Below, in pieces: positions 51,288-60,268 of a stretch of DNA of 64,000 nucleotides. The position numbers and the translations under genes are program-made. Each line of letters starts with the position of its first letter. Within the stretch, counting starts at the first letter, position 1. The stretch is from assembly GCF_003032475.1 (NCBI RefSeq), contig NZ_CP028369.1, positions 3,844,001 through 3,908,000 on the forward strand. The letters are read 5' to 3'. Source of the DNA: Streptomyces sp. P3. Lineage in GTDB: Bacteria > Actinomycetota > Actinomycetes > Streptomycetales > Streptomycetaceae. The notes under the pieces are model-generated. The model did no database searches and was not told the DNA's origin. It saw only the letters and a program-made list of their open reading frames with translations.

Positions 51288-51358
51288 GGCGTCTACCTCG
51301 AAGGGGAGTGGTGAACGGGAGCCCGGGTGGTCGGGCCGTTGGGGACAGAGGATCCGCG

Positions 51359-51395
51359 GAATCCGCGATTTGGCCCGGCCGGAGATGGGTGATAG
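51359..51395 (-). promoter_or_regulatory. Conserved element, copy 2
   Basis: On the minus strand it reads CTATCACCC, spacer, TCCGGCCGGGCCAAATCGC. It is nearly identical to copy 1 over the last 15-20 bases and lies 72 bp upstream of the relaxase-homologue start. Confidence 0.55.
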
Positions 51396-51405
51396 ATGGC
51401 TGTGG

Positions 51406-51663
51406 TCACCCGGCTCGTCGTGGGCGAAGGCCGTGCAGATGGAGCGGGCGCCGTTGTACATGCGGGCCCAGCGGCCGTCGTGGCGGATGACGGTGGCGAC
51501 GAGGACCTCGCGCGTTAGCTCGAGCCAGTCGTCGTCGGTCCACATCGGTGGTGTTGGGGTCGTGCAGTGACAGGGGAGCCGCTGGCACGCGGTGTGGCCG
51601 GTCCCCGGTCGTCGTGTAGCCGATCACGGTCCGCCGCTTCCGCTTTGGAGCCGTCCGGTACAT
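51406..51663 (-). pseudogene. Small frameshifted gene upstream of relaxase homologue
   Basis: From ATG 51663 the frame begins MYRTAPKRKRRTVIGYTTT but turns into Arg/Pro-rich non-protein-like sequence after about 40 codons. The adjacent frame then reads TDDDWLELTREVLVATVIRH and DGRWARMYNGARSICTAF, a natural continuation. One indel near 51540 is implied. No intact stop is seen in the second frame before the conserved element. Confidence 0.35.
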
Positions 51664-51887
51664 GCCGCTGCCAGCCGCCGTGCGATCACGGCTGGTCCCG
51701 GCCCAGCGAGCCTCACCAGGGCCTCCGGCGAGGGCGATTCGGGCCGCGACCTGGGAATTCCGTCAGCTTGATCGACTGCACCACTCAGCGGGACGACATC
51801 CGGCATAAGACCGCCAGGCCCGACGCCAAGGAACTGCGCGTCGAACGCTCCGACATCGAGGCCGCCTCAGGCACCGGTAACCGGGGG

Positions 51888-53225
51888 TCAGAAGGCTCGC
51901 AGCCTCTCGATGTGGCGTCTCTGCTGTTGGTCGTCCTGTTTGATGTGCACACTGACAAGCACTCTTTGGCCGCCCGGCTTGTAGTAGATGCGGCCAAGTC
52001 GCTCGCTTCCCGCGATGCCCGTTGCCAATTTCGTCACCTCAAACCAACCACGCATTCCCTCAAGGTCCTTCCCTACAAGGCGCCCAGAGTCGATCTCAGC
52101 AAGTGCTCTCATCGTGGATGCTGGCGAATCGAGGTTGGCGATCACATCGACTGCATCGAGAACGAACTCGAGGCGACTGAACGCCCGAGGCAGGAACTCA
52201 ATGACACCCCCGCGCCGAGGCCGTTGCGCGGTCGCGGCGCGAAGTCGCTCCGTCTCCAGAGCCTCAAGTTCCGACACTCTCCCAAGGAGTGCGTCTACCT
52301 GCACCGCCAAGTTGTCAGCGCGTGCTCCGCTTTCTGCGGCTTCCGAGTCGGCCGCTCGCACACGCTCCAGCAGCAAGGAGTTCTCGGCAAGAGCGAGTTC
52401 TCGAAGCTCCTCGGCGTCAGCGAGGTTCTTCAACAGTTCCGCCGTGTCAGCCATGCCTCCGAGGCCTTGTCGGAGCACGGCGAGTTGCTCTTGCAGATCT
52501 GAATGACGGCGTTCTGCGAGGACAACGGATTCCCGGTATCGATGCTCGCTCGCCTCCGCGTTCGCAAGATCGTGACGGAGCTGCGCGACCTCACGTTCAG
52601 CCGCCTCGCCCTTGCGTGTCGCGACGTACAGTTGGTTGAGCAGCTCCTCGATCCGACCCTCGGCATCAGCAAGGCGAGAGGTGGTCGGATCCGTGACTGG
52701 CACCGTCGGCGCGGAGGACGACGGCGGTGCGATGACAGCCCCGACGAGCGCAAGTGCTTCGGCCTGGCTGCCCTTGAACCGAAGGCGCGCGAACCAGTCG
52801 TAGAAGTTTCCGTCATCTGCTGGACGATGGCTGACGTCCCAGCGCTGGACGTTGAGACCCGCGTCCTCAAGCGCTGACACCAAGCTGCTGGCAACGTGCT
52901 CCGACGCGTTGAAGACGACGTTATGCCCGTACTGGTTGGTTTCGAGGTGCCACTCGACGTCGAAACCGCTGGCCTTCTCCAGCGGTTCACCGGCAATGGG
53001 AGCGTACGGAACCTCTGCTCCGGTGAACAGGAAACGATCGCAGTCCGCGAGTTCCCAGCTCGTTCCGTCCAAGTCGATGAGATCGCCCTGCCGGAGTGGG
53101 TAGACGGAGCCCGCATAGGCGACGCCCGCATATCCATCGGGAGTCAGACGAATCGGACGGCGGACTCCGGACTCGACTTCCGTTCCGTGGTCGAGCACTC
53201 GCACGAGTACCTTGGCGCTCGCCAT
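51888..53225 (-). CDS. Coiled-coil protein, fourth gene of zinc-finger/Hsp70 operon
   Basis: A 445-residue protein from ATG 53225, two bases after the Hsp70 stop. Residues 1-150 form a mixed domain (VYPLRQGDLIDLDGTSWELA, EWHLETNQYGHNVVFNASEH). Residues 165-330 are a long coiled coil rich in Glu/Ala/Leu (EAAEREVAQLRHDLANAEAS). A last domain of about 110 residues includes FSRLEFVLDAVDVIANLD and RLGRIYYKPGGQRVLVSVHI, which looks like a ParE/RelE-type beta unit. No catalytic motif is recognised. It may be the client or scaffold of the Hsp70. Confidence 0.75.
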   Translation of the reverse strand: MASAKVLVRVLDHGTEVESGVRRPIRLTPDGYAGVAYAGSVYPLRQGDLIDLDGTSWELADCDRFLFTGAEVPYAPIAGEPLEKASGFDVEWHLETNQYGHNVVFNASEHVASSLVSALEDAGLNVQRWDVSHRPADDGNFYDWFARLRFKGSQAEALALVGAVIAPPSSSAPTVPVTDPTTSRLADAEGRIEELLNQLYVATRKGEAAEREVAQLRHDLANAEASEHRYRESVVLAERRHSDLQEQLAVLRQGLGGMADTAELLKNLADAEELRELALAENSLLLERVRAADSEAAESGARADNLAVQVDALLGRVSELEALETERLRAATAQRPRRGGVIEFLPRAFSRLEFVLDAVDVIANLDSPASTMRALAEIDSGRLVGKDLEGMRGWFEVTKLATGIAGSERLGRIYYKPGGQRVLVSVHIKQDDQQQRRHIERLRAF

Positions 53226-53226
53226 G

Positions 53227-55002
53227 TCACGCCGTTCCGCATCGACAATCCGGGTGCCCCCACTGGCGCTTGCAGGCGGCGCACGGCTTGTAGTACAGGT
53301 GTTCCAGCACCTGGGCTTCTGTCGCTCCGTCGCGCACGTGCCGGGTGAAGGCCCTTGAATTGTGCCGATACAGCACGTCGCCCGGAACGGTTGCCTGGTC
53401 CTTGTCCCTCGCCACATTCGCACGGACGACCAGTCCCGCCTGTGGCACGACTGTGGACTCCTCAGGTGCTTTTGGGGCTGCGGCTGCGTCTCCGGGCATA
53501 GCTGAAGCAGGGAGGCCAAGACCGAACTCCAGGTCGTAGTACGACGCTGTGACTCGATCGTGCTTCTGGCTTGATGACGCCTCGACCGACAACACCAAGT
53601 CGTCGTCGAGAACGACCTTCAGCTCGAGGCGCTCGTGCAGTGGCGGGGCGGTCTCGTCGACGGCGAGTGTGATCATTCCCAGCGACGTTCGCCGCTCGCT
53701 CGCCTGCGGGTGTGATGACAACGCGGTCGGAGTGGCAATCGGAAATTTCGCCTTCCCGTCCGTCGGATCCGCGCAGTACAGGTGGAGGGTTTCGTGCTTG
53801 ATCTCTCCACCGAGAGGCATTTCGGTGCCCGCAGCGAGGAGCGGCATCAACGACCCACGGGCGAGCTCGAGTTCGATGGGCTTTGCCAGTCGGAGTCTCT
53901 GCCTGTCATGCGCGATCCACGCAGCTCCTTGTGAGATCAACGTGGCACTGTTCGTCGGCACCTCAACTCGGTCCGGGCCAAACAACTCGTGCAGTCGGCT
54001 CCGAATCGCGGGCATGGCCGCCATGCCACCGACCACGACGACCAGCGAGACCTGGCCGGGCGCCATCGACAGGCTGCCGAGCAGCGACTCGATCTCATCG
54101 ATACCTGCCGTGACGAGCGGCCGTGTGATCTCCTCCAGCTCCTGACGCGTGAGCCGGTACTGCAACGTGGCACCTGATTGGAAGTAACTTGGCCGGTAGA
54201 ACGTCACGTTGGCGCGGTCAGCCGAGAGCTCGATCTTGTTGCGTTCCGCGTCTTGGAGGAGCCGGAGTTCAGCCTCAGGGATCGCGAGGTCGTCGTCAGT
54301 GGCACTTCCGCGAGCCCGAGCGCGCTTCACGACCTCGTCGCGAATTACCTTGTCGAACTCGTCGCCGCCGACCTGGGCCGAGCCACCATTACGAAGTTGT
54401 CGAACCTGGTCTTCGTCGACTCGACAGAGAGTCAGGTCCAGCGTTCCGCCGCCCCAGTCGACAACCAGGACGTTTCGTCGTGCAAGCCGCCGGGCCATCT
54501 CTTCTGGATCGTCTGCTCCCCGGATGAATCCGTACAGGGCGGCGAGCGGCTCGTGGACGAACTGCGCTACACCCATCCCGGCCCCGGCGAACGCCTCTCG
54601 CAGCGCCGCGCGTCGGTGCCCATTCATGGTCACGGGGATCGTGACCACAGCATTGTCGAGGCCGCCGAGCACCTTCCGTTGCGGACTGCGCAGGGACTCC
54701 GACCGGACGTGCCGCACGACGTCCGCAACGATGTCCACCGGGCTCCGGTCGACGCCTCCGACGGCGATTACCTCCTCGCCGAGGAGGAACTTCGGCGATT
54801 TCACCGTGTTGCCGTGCACCCCAATGCCCGCGGCACCCAACGCGTCCTTGGCCTCGCGACCGACGACTACCTGCTCGCCCTCGTACCGGACGATCGAGGG
54901 ATGTGGCCGGCCAGTCTCGACGTCCATCACGTCGATCACGCGGTCACCAACTACCACCGAAACAAGGCTGTTGGTCGTTCCGAAGTCGAACCCGACGATC
55001 AC
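53227..55002 (-). CDS. Hsp70 (DnaK-like) family protein
   Basis: A 591-residue protein from GTG 55002, overlapping the upstream stop. The actin-like ATPase is complete: phosphate-1 GFDFGTTNS (residues 4-12), HEPLAALYGF near 150, phosphate-2 VVDWGGGTLDL near 182, and adenosine motif VVVVGGMAAMP near 324. A beta-rich C-terminal region follows (EMPLGGEIKHETLHLY) in place of a typical DnaK substrate domain with EEVD-type lid. The last 20 residues carry CAACK and CRC, a probable zinc site. Not the housekeeping dnaK: no grpE or dnaJ nearby, and divergent C-terminus. Confidence 0.87.
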   Translation of the reverse strand: MIVGFDFGTTNSLVSVVVGDRVIDVMDVETGRPHPSIVRYEGEQVVVGREAKDALGAAGIGVHGNTVKSPKFLLGEEVIAVGGVDRSPVDIVADVVRHVRSESLRSPQRKVLGGLDNAVVTIPVTMNGHRRAALREAFAGAGMGVAQFVHEPLAALYGFIRGADDPEEMARRLARRNVLVVDWGGGTLDLTLCRVDEDQVRQLRNGGSAQVGGDEFDKVIRDEVVKRARARGSATDDDLAIPEAELRLLQDAERNKIELSADRANVTFYRPSYFQSGATLQYRLTRQELEEITRPLVTAGIDEIESLLGSLSMAPGQVSLVVVVGGMAAMPAIRSRLHELFGPDRVEVPTNSATLISQGAAWIAHDRQRLRLAKPIELELARGSLMPLLAAGTEMPLGGEIKHETLHLYCADPTDGKAKFPIATPTALSSHPQASERRTSLGMITLAVDETAPPLHERLELKVVLDDDLVLSVEASSSQKHDRVTASYYDLEFGLGLPASAMPGDAAAAPKAPEESTVVPQAGLVVRANVARDKDQATVPGDVLYRHNSRAFTRHVRDGATEAQVLEHLYYKPCAACKRQWGHPDCRCGTA

Positions 55003-56222
55003 GCGAAGCCTCCAGACGCGTCCTTCAGCTGCTTGACCTCACGCGTGAGGGCAAGCAGAGAACGGTCGAGGAACTCCTCCGCGACGTCGGGCGCACCGTT
55101 CCGGAGTGCGTGCAGACCATCGGTAAGCAGATCGATCTCACCCCCGAGACGCCGGATGATGCGCGTTCGCAGCGTTTCGTAGTCGTCCGCCATATGGCTC
55201 TTGTCGACCACTCTGTTATCGCGCTCAGCCACGAGCTCCTTCTGCAGTCGCACCACGTCGGCAGAGAACGCGTCGGCGCGAGCCAGCGCAGATTGCTCAC
55301 GCTCCTCGACGGTCGAAAGCTCATTGCGGAGCCGAGTCTCGCGATTCCGAGCAGCCGCAGCCTCACTCTCGAGATGTGTGACCTGCCGTTCCAAGCGGGC
55401 GATCCGGGCGAGGTAGTTCGCGCCGACGATCCCGAGCACCTTGTGATCGCTGCTTGCCCCGACCTGGCTGGCGGCTCGCTCCAGCCCTGCTGCCTCCGGG
55501 GCCTCGTACCTCCAGAGAGAGTCGTACGACGCATCGATGAACTGATCCAGGGTCCAATCACGTTGGAGCGCGCGGAGGAGTCCGTAGCACGCGATCGCAT
55601 GCCTGACGAGGCGCTCACTGTCTGCGGCTTTGAATTGCTTCGGGGCCGCTCCAAGTTCGTCGGCGACCCGCTGAGCCGCGGCACGCACGTGTTCGATCGA
55701 GAGCTGCGGATCCTTGCGGGGATCGACCAGCTGGTCCACCCTGCCCCCGAACACCGGGCTGTGGCCCAGTGCGACTACCGCGAGGTCAACGAGCCGGTTC
55801 AACGCCGGTGCGAGGCCACCGTCCTCGGCGCGCTTGAGCGGGACCCCTTGGCGCGCCGCGAACTGAAGCAGCTTGAACGGGGCCGACAACGTTGGGTCTG
55901 TCGGCGCGAGAGACTCAACCAGCGCGCTCTGTGACGCGATGCCCTCATCGGTAATCGCCAGCTTCTTGAGGTCCTCCTTCGAGAACTCAAGCAGTCGAGC
56001 GTTCGACTCGTAGGCGAACGTCAGCAACTCCTCGATCGAGGTAATGATCGGCTTCGGTTTCGTCTTGGACTTGGCCCGCTGTGTCCCCTTCTCCGCAGCG
56101 GGTGCCGCTGACGCATTGTCAGTAGGCGCGGCCGAGGCAGTGCCATCGCCGGTAGCGGTAGCCGATGCGGGGTCGCTCGGCCCCGACTCCGCGCCGGGCT
56201 CTGGAATGGTCTCGTTGCTCAA
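54999..56222 (-). CDS. Coiled-coil protein of zinc-finger/Hsp70 operon
   Basis: A 407-residue protein. An Ala/Ser/Pro-rich disordered N-terminus (1-55) leads to a helical domain (SIEELLTFAYESNARLLEFS, HVRAAAQRVADELGAAP) and a long coiled coil at about 265-345 (RLERQVTHLESEAAAARNRE). It may act as the nucleotide exchange or adaptor partner of the adjacent Hsp70, since the gene order and overlap (GTGA) imply a complex. No known family recognised. Confidence 0.72.
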   Translation of the reverse strand: MSNETIPEPGAESGPSDPASATATGDGTASAAPTDNASAAPAAEKGTQRAKSKTKPKPIITSIEELLTFAYESNARLLEFSKEDLKKLAITDEGIASQSALVESLAPTDPTLSAPFKLLQFAARQGVPLKRAEDGGLAPALNRLVDLAVVALGHSPVFGGRVDQLVDPRKDPQLSIEHVRAAAQRVADELGAAPKQFKAADSERLVRHAIACYGLLRALQRDWTLDQFIDASYDSLWRYEAPEAAGLERAASQVGASSDHKVLGIVGANYLARIARLERQVTHLESEAAAARNRETRLRNELSTVEEREQSALARADAFSADVVRLQKELVAERDNRVVDKSHMADDYETLRTRIIRRLGGEIDLLTDGLHALRNGAPDVAEEFLDRSLLALTREVKQLKDASGGFA

Positions 56223-57322
56223 CGTCCTACCTCTTGCAATCGGGTCCGAAATCCTGCGTACCAGGCGCCGGTCTCCTTGGAGTGCCTGAGCGCCTCGCCA
56301 TGTCGTGATGCACCATCGATGTCTCCCACAGCGAGCAGCGCCTCAGCCGCGATGAGTCGGACCTTGAATTGGTCCTGGGGCCGGAGCTCGCCCAGCGAGG
56401 GCAGTAGTTGGGTGACCATGGATGACTGTGTCCCGTCCAAAGCCGTCGCACCGAGGTCCAGGAGGTCCTCGGTAACGGAGTCGCTCAAGGCCCGATCGAA
56501 GCTTCCGTGCGACCGGTCGGCCAGGCTTGTCGTGACGAATGCGCCGCCTGCGAGGAGGGATCGGAACCGCGCCGCGACATCGGAGACGCGGTGGCTGTTG
56601 GTCTTGCGTACCGCAAGTTCGAACTGGTTGTAGTGCAACGCGACCAACCCGCAGATCGCCTCCGCTGCGGGGCGGTCGAAGGTCGACAGCAGAGAGACCG
56701 CACTGTTGTACCGCTGCTCGTAGATCGGCGCGCCCGACGCATCTACCCGGCCGGGGTCCTCGACCGCTTCACGCGCGAGTACGCCGTACAGGTATGCCGC
56801 CACACCTTCGCGGTAACGGCGGGCCGTCACCCCGCCGCCGGCACGCATGATGAAGGTGTCGATTGCGTTGCGACTCAACTCGCGACTGGAGATGAGCTTC
56901 TCCAAGGCCTGGTCGACGAGGCAGAGGTCGTCTTCTTCTGCAAGGCAGAAATCGAACTCAAACGTCCGCTCCAGCGGGCCATTGGAAACAGCCACCGTCT
57001 GGACGCCAACCTTCACCGACGCAAGGAAGCCGGCGGCCTCAGACGGTGAGGTTTCGCGGCCGTTGATGGCGATGGATTCGACATCCGAGGTCACCCAATC
57101 GGCGGAGACACTGGGGCTCGTGACCATCAAGCGCGTGCGCCCGCACTCTCGTCCCCTGAAGAGGAGGGTCGGCCGCTTAGTCGCATGACCGTCGAAGCGG
57201 TGCGCTCGGAGGGCGCGCTCGGACGAGAAGATGAGCCCACACTCAGTGCAGGGAAACTCAGGGGGCTTTGGCGGGGCTGGTAGCCCGACCCATTCAATTC
57301 CGGTCGGCTCATGGAACTCCAT
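56219..57322 (-). CDS. C2H2 zinc-finger-containing protein, first gene of Hsp70 operon
   Basis: A 367-residue protein from ATG 57322; a GTG at 57355 would add 11 residues. Residues 24-45 form a textbook classical C2H2 finger: C-x2-C-x12-H-x4-H in FPCTECGLIFSSERALRAHR, then DGH. Such fingers are rare in bacteria. The rest is a mixed fold followed by a helical-repeat domain (YREGVAAYLYGVLAREAVED, RLIAAEALLAVGDIDGASRH) that resembles TPR. It probably senses a protein or nucleic acid for the Hsp70 system. It overlaps the coiled-coil gene (ATGA). Confidence 0.75.
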   Translation of the reverse strand: MEFHEPTGIEWVGLPAPPKPPEFPCTECGLIFSSERALRAHRFDGHATKRPTLLFRGRECGRTRLMVTSPSVSADWVTSDVESIAINGRETSPSEAAGFLASVKVGVQTVAVSNGPLERTFEFDFCLAEEDDLCLVDQALEKLISSRELSRNAIDTFIMRAGGGVTARRYREGVAAYLYGVLAREAVEDPGRVDASGAPIYEQRYNSAVSLLSTFDRPAAEAICGLVALHYNQFELAVRKTNSHRVSDVAARFRSLLAGGAFVTTSLADRSHGSFDRALSDSVTEDLLDLGATALDGTQSSMVTQLLPSLGELRPQDQFKVRLIAAEALLAVGDIDGASRHGEALRHSKETGAWYAGFRTRLQEVGR

Positions 57323-57518
57323 GTAGCCGGTGTGCCAGAACCCCACGAGCCCCACCCGTCGCTTCCTGATCCGCGTCCCCTACGCCTTCGGAAGGCTAGT
57401 CGGACTGCGGGTACTTTGCGAGGTCGCCGGTTTAGTGAGATCGACCCGTGATGGGCTGTCATGTCACCTTCGTGTGGGCCGAGCTGCCGATGCATGTCTG
57501 AGAGACGCCATCCGCTTC

Positions 57519-57536
57519 CCAAACGTGACCGTTTGG
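57519..57536. promoter_or_regulatory. Palindrome CCAAACG-TGAC-CGTTTGG, candidate operator
   Basis: Perfect 7-4-7 inverted repeat in the 311-bp stretch between the zinc-finger gene start and the gene at 57634. That stretch is also less GC-rich and holds a GCCCC-GTA-GGGGC hairpin at 57608-57620 that may end transcription of the 57634 gene. The palindrome probably controls the Hsp70 operon. Confidence 0.5.
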
Positions 57537-57633
57537 TTTGGACGGGGTGGGCATGAACTCCGTCTGGCGGCAGGAGAGAAGGGCGTAGTTCTTCCGTTTG
57601 TCTCGCTGCCCCGTAGGGGCGGGGCACGGGCGG

Positions 57634-58131
57634 TCAGAAGTGGGGGTTCTCGGTGGGCCGTTCGGCGCCGGTGGCCGCTTCGAGCAGCTCGGTCAGGTCG
57701 CCGGGCTCGGAGGAGCGTTGATCAATCCACCAGCCGGCGCGGGTGATCGTGCGAGCCGCTTCTTCGATCTCCTCCCACTCCGCCTCGCTGGTCTCGCCTT
57801 CGAGGACCAGAACGGTGTAGGCGGCGGCCAGGACCTGGTGGCGGCAGCGCACGCCCCAGGCGACGGCGCGCTCGCGGCCTTCGAGGGGTGGCATTCGGTA
57901 CTGTTCCGACCAGGCTTCGGACGCGGCCTGCTCTTCGGCGCGCTTGGTCTCCAGCCAGGCGGCCTTGTCCTGCTCGTCGCCCTCCCTCGCGGCCCGCCAG
58001 CAATCGGTGCACTCCTGCTTGGCGAGCCACTCGGCGAACCCTGCGCGACGGTCGGCCGCACGGTCGGACAGGTCTCGCTCAGCCTGGTGCCCACAGGAGT
58101 GGGTGATCTGCCAAAAGGTCTTCACAGCCAT
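57634..58131 (-). CDS. Hypothetical zinc-ribbon-like element protein
   Basis: A 165-residue protein from ATG 58131. HSCGHQAERDLS and ECTDCWRAARE form a CxxH/CxxC pair near residues 12-45, probably a zinc site. Helical, charged C-terminus (EAEWEEIEEAARTITRAG). Similar small proteins are common on Streptomyces plasmids, often beside transfer genes; function unknown. It belongs to the T4SS-side gene string, separated from the Hsp70 operon by a gap. Confidence 0.65.
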   Translation of the reverse strand: MAVKTFWQITHSCGHQAERDLSDRAADRRAGFAEWLAKQECTDCWRAAREGDEQDKAAWLETKRAEEQAASEAWSEQYRMPPLEGRERAVAWGVRCRHQVLAAAYTVLVLEGETSEAEWEEIEEAARTITRAGWWIDQRSSEPGDLTELLEAATGAERPTENPHF

Positions 58132-58157
58132 GGGAACTGCTCCTTACGGGAGTTGGA

Positions 58158-58931
58158 TCAGCGGTTACGGGAGAACGCGATGCGCGGGTCCACCGGGCGG
58201 GCCGCCGGGCCGGAGGCGGCGGGCACGGCCACCGGCGCCTTACCCGGCAGGCCGGCGCGGGCGGGACTGGCGGCGAGCGCGGCGGCGCTCATGGGGAACT
58301 TGTGAGTGGTGAAGCCCTGATCGCGCTGGGGGCGCGCTGCCGTCGTAGGCGCGGGTGAGCGGCGCGCGGCTACGTCCTGGGCGAGGAAGGGCTGCACGGC
58401 CACCTGGAGGTTGGCACGATGCATCGCCAGCGTGGCAGTGGCGACCTTGTCGAGCGCCTCGCTGCGGTGCGTGGTGATGGGCAGCGTGTAGATGTCCAGG
58501 CTCGGTTTGTGTCGCCAGCCGTGCTCTTCCAGGATGAGCGGGCCGTCGAGAGCGGAGGAACCGTCGGCGGTGGCGGCGACCACGCCGAGCTGCGGGTGTT
58601 CGGCGAACGCGACGTCCGGCTCGACGCGCGGGGGCCGGTCGGGGGCGGGCGCTGGTCCGAAGGTCGGCGAGGGGTCGAACGCGGTGTCCACGTCGACCCG
58701 GTAGCCGGCCTTGCGCAGTAGCGCGACGGCCCGGGTGGTGCGGCCCTGCCCGTCACGCTGCTGGTTGGCCAGTGCGTACAGGTTGGGGTGGTCGGGGACG
58801 GGGTGGAAGTCGAATCCCTTCAACATCCAGGTGCTTGCCGCCAGTTGCTTGGGGTTGGCGGCGACGATGCCGAGGTCGGGGTGGCGGCCGACCGCGATGT
58901 CGGGAAGCGGGTCGTGCTCGGGGGTGGGCAT
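58158..58931 (-). CDS. Hypothetical protein with internal repeat and Pro/Ala tail
   Basis: A 257-residue protein from ATG 58931. Two related units occur: HPDLGIVAANPKQLAAST with LKGFDFHPVPDHPNLYALAN (residues 17-60), and HPQLGVVAATADGSSALDGP with EEHGWRHKPSLDIYTLPITT (residues 112-155). The tail (ALAASPARAGLPGK, VPAASGPAARPV, ending AFSRNR) resembles that of other proteins here. Function unknown; repeated aromatic/His strand suggests a small binding domain used twice. Confidence 0.65.
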   Translation of the reverse strand: MPTPEHDPLPDIAVGRHPDLGIVAANPKQLAASTWMLKGFDFHPVPDHPNLYALANQQRDGQGRTTRAVALLRKAGYRVDVDTAFDPSPTFGPAPAPDRPPRVEPDVAFAEHPQLGVVAATADGSSALDGPLILEEHGWRHKPSLDIYTLPITTHRSEALDKVATATLAMHRANLQVAVQPFLAQDVAARRSPAPTTAARPQRDQGFTTHKFPMSAAALAASPARAGLPGKAPVAVPAASGPAARPVDPRIAFSRNR

Positions 58932-59028
58932 GGCGGATCCGTCCGATGGGCGCAGGGGGAGCGGGGCGGTCGAGGGCGGGGACGGTTCTGCTGGTGCGGG
59001 ACATGGCGGGCTCCAAGCTGGGCAGCGG

Positions 59029-60174
59029 TCAGCGACCGGGCGCGGACGAGGGCCGGGCGGGTGGCAGGGAGGCAGGTGCGGCTGAAGCGGACGGCGGCGC
59101 GACCGGGGTTGTGGGCCGTGCGGTCGGCGAGACCGCGAGAGCGGCGGCGACCCGGGACGCCGCCGGTTCCTCCGGGGCGACTTGGTCCACCCGGGTCTGG
59201 AGCCTGCCGGGGTGGTCGGTGTGCCGGTCGGCCAGGACGCCGCGCATGGACCGAATGTCCAAGGCGTAGGAGTCGAGCTTCTGGGCGATGTAACGCAGCC
59301 GGTTCGCGTAGTGGGGATCGGCGGGTTCGTCCAGGCCTCCCCACCAGTCGGCCGTCGTGTTGAGGGACTCCACGACGCGCTGGAGAACGCCGTCACCGGG
59401 AGCGGTCAGCTCGCTCAGCGCGGCGACGACTTCGCCCGTGTGCGCCGCCGACCGGATGGACTGGGGCAGGTGGCCGAGCCGGTCGCCGAGGCTGAGCCCC
59501 TGATCACCAGGGGGCGGCAGGCTGGGGTCGAGCAGGCCGGGATCGCACGAGACGTCGAAGCCCTCGGCCTGAAGCATGTCGACGGCCCGGGTCACCATCT
59601 GCCGCTGCTCGACCGGGTCGGTCATGGCGGAGGGCAGCCGGTGGAAACGCTCGCGGAACAGCACGACGGGGACGAAGCCCGCACGGTGGAGCACCGCGTC
59701 GGCGCCGCTCTCGTGGGCAGGTCGCCGCGGTTCCGGCCGGGGCGGCAGGCCGAGCTGGTCCAGGCGAGTGTCGATGGCGGCGAACAGGCGGGGGATGCTG
59801 CCGCCGTGTCGGGCGTGGGGATCGTGGGGCTCCGAGTCGTAGATCACTTCGTGGAGCGTGGAATCGTCGGGATGACCGCGGGTCACCAACCAGCTCTCCG
59901 GATACCCGGGTGGGTGGTCGGTGGGCGGTTCCTGGGGCGGAGAGATGATCAGGGCGCTGCCGTCGGGAAGTTCGGCGTGGACGATGTGGTCGCTGAGGCC
60001 GTACTCGACGGTGCAGGACAGTCCGCGCTGCCGAAGCGGCGTGGTCAGGTGGCCGTACGGGTGGTCATGCTCCGACGTGCCAGCGGCGGCTTCCTGGATG
60101 AAGGGTTCGCTGGTGCGCGCCGTGATGCGTGTGCCCTCCCGCTGGAGGGTGACCAGGGTCTGATCGGGGCGCAT
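59029..60174 (-). CDS. Hypothetical element protein with tail
   Basis: A 381-residue protein from ATG 60174 with GGAGAAG upstream. It has a mixed N-terminal domain (LVTLQREGTRITARTSEPFI, VEYGLSDHIVHAELPDGSAL) and a helical second half (QMVTRAVDMLQAEGFDVSCD, YANRLRYIAQKLDSYALDIR). The second half resembles the region of the relaxase homologue that includes AAEMLRAARYSVDLDP, so a shared domain is possible. Tail: RVAAALAVSPTARPTTPVAP. The conserved element at 60269 lies 95 bp upstream. Confidence 0.65.
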   Translation of the reverse strand: MRPDQTLVTLQREGTRITARTSEPFIQEAAAGTSEHDHPYGHLTTPLRQRGLSCTVEYGLSDHIVHAELPDGSALIISPPQEPPTDHPPGYPESWLVTRGHPDDSTLHEVIYDSEPHDPHARHGGSIPRLFAAIDTRLDQLGLPPRPEPRRPAHESGADAVLHRAGFVPVVLFRERFHRLPSAMTDPVEQRQMVTRAVDMLQAEGFDVSCDPGLLDPSLPPPGDQGLSLGDRLGHLPQSIRSAAHTGEVVAALSELTAPGDGVLQRVVESLNTTADWWGGLDEPADPHYANRLRYIAQKLDSYALDIRSMRGVLADRHTDHPGRLQTRVDQVAPEEPAASRVAAALAVSPTARPTTPVAPPSASAAPASLPPARPSSAPGR

Positions 60175-60268
60175 GTGGGCTTCTCCGTAGCCGGCCGTCC
60201 CCAGGGGGCGACGGCGGTGGGAAGCCGCAGCCGGGCGGGGGCCGGTAGGGGGTAGTGGCGTTCGTTGA

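Noticed and set aside
50019..51545. Using ATG 51545 as start of the relaxase homologue
   Set aside because: It would place the conserved promoter-like element inside the coding region and add a segment with no match to the active relaxase; GTG 51287 has a good ribosome site.
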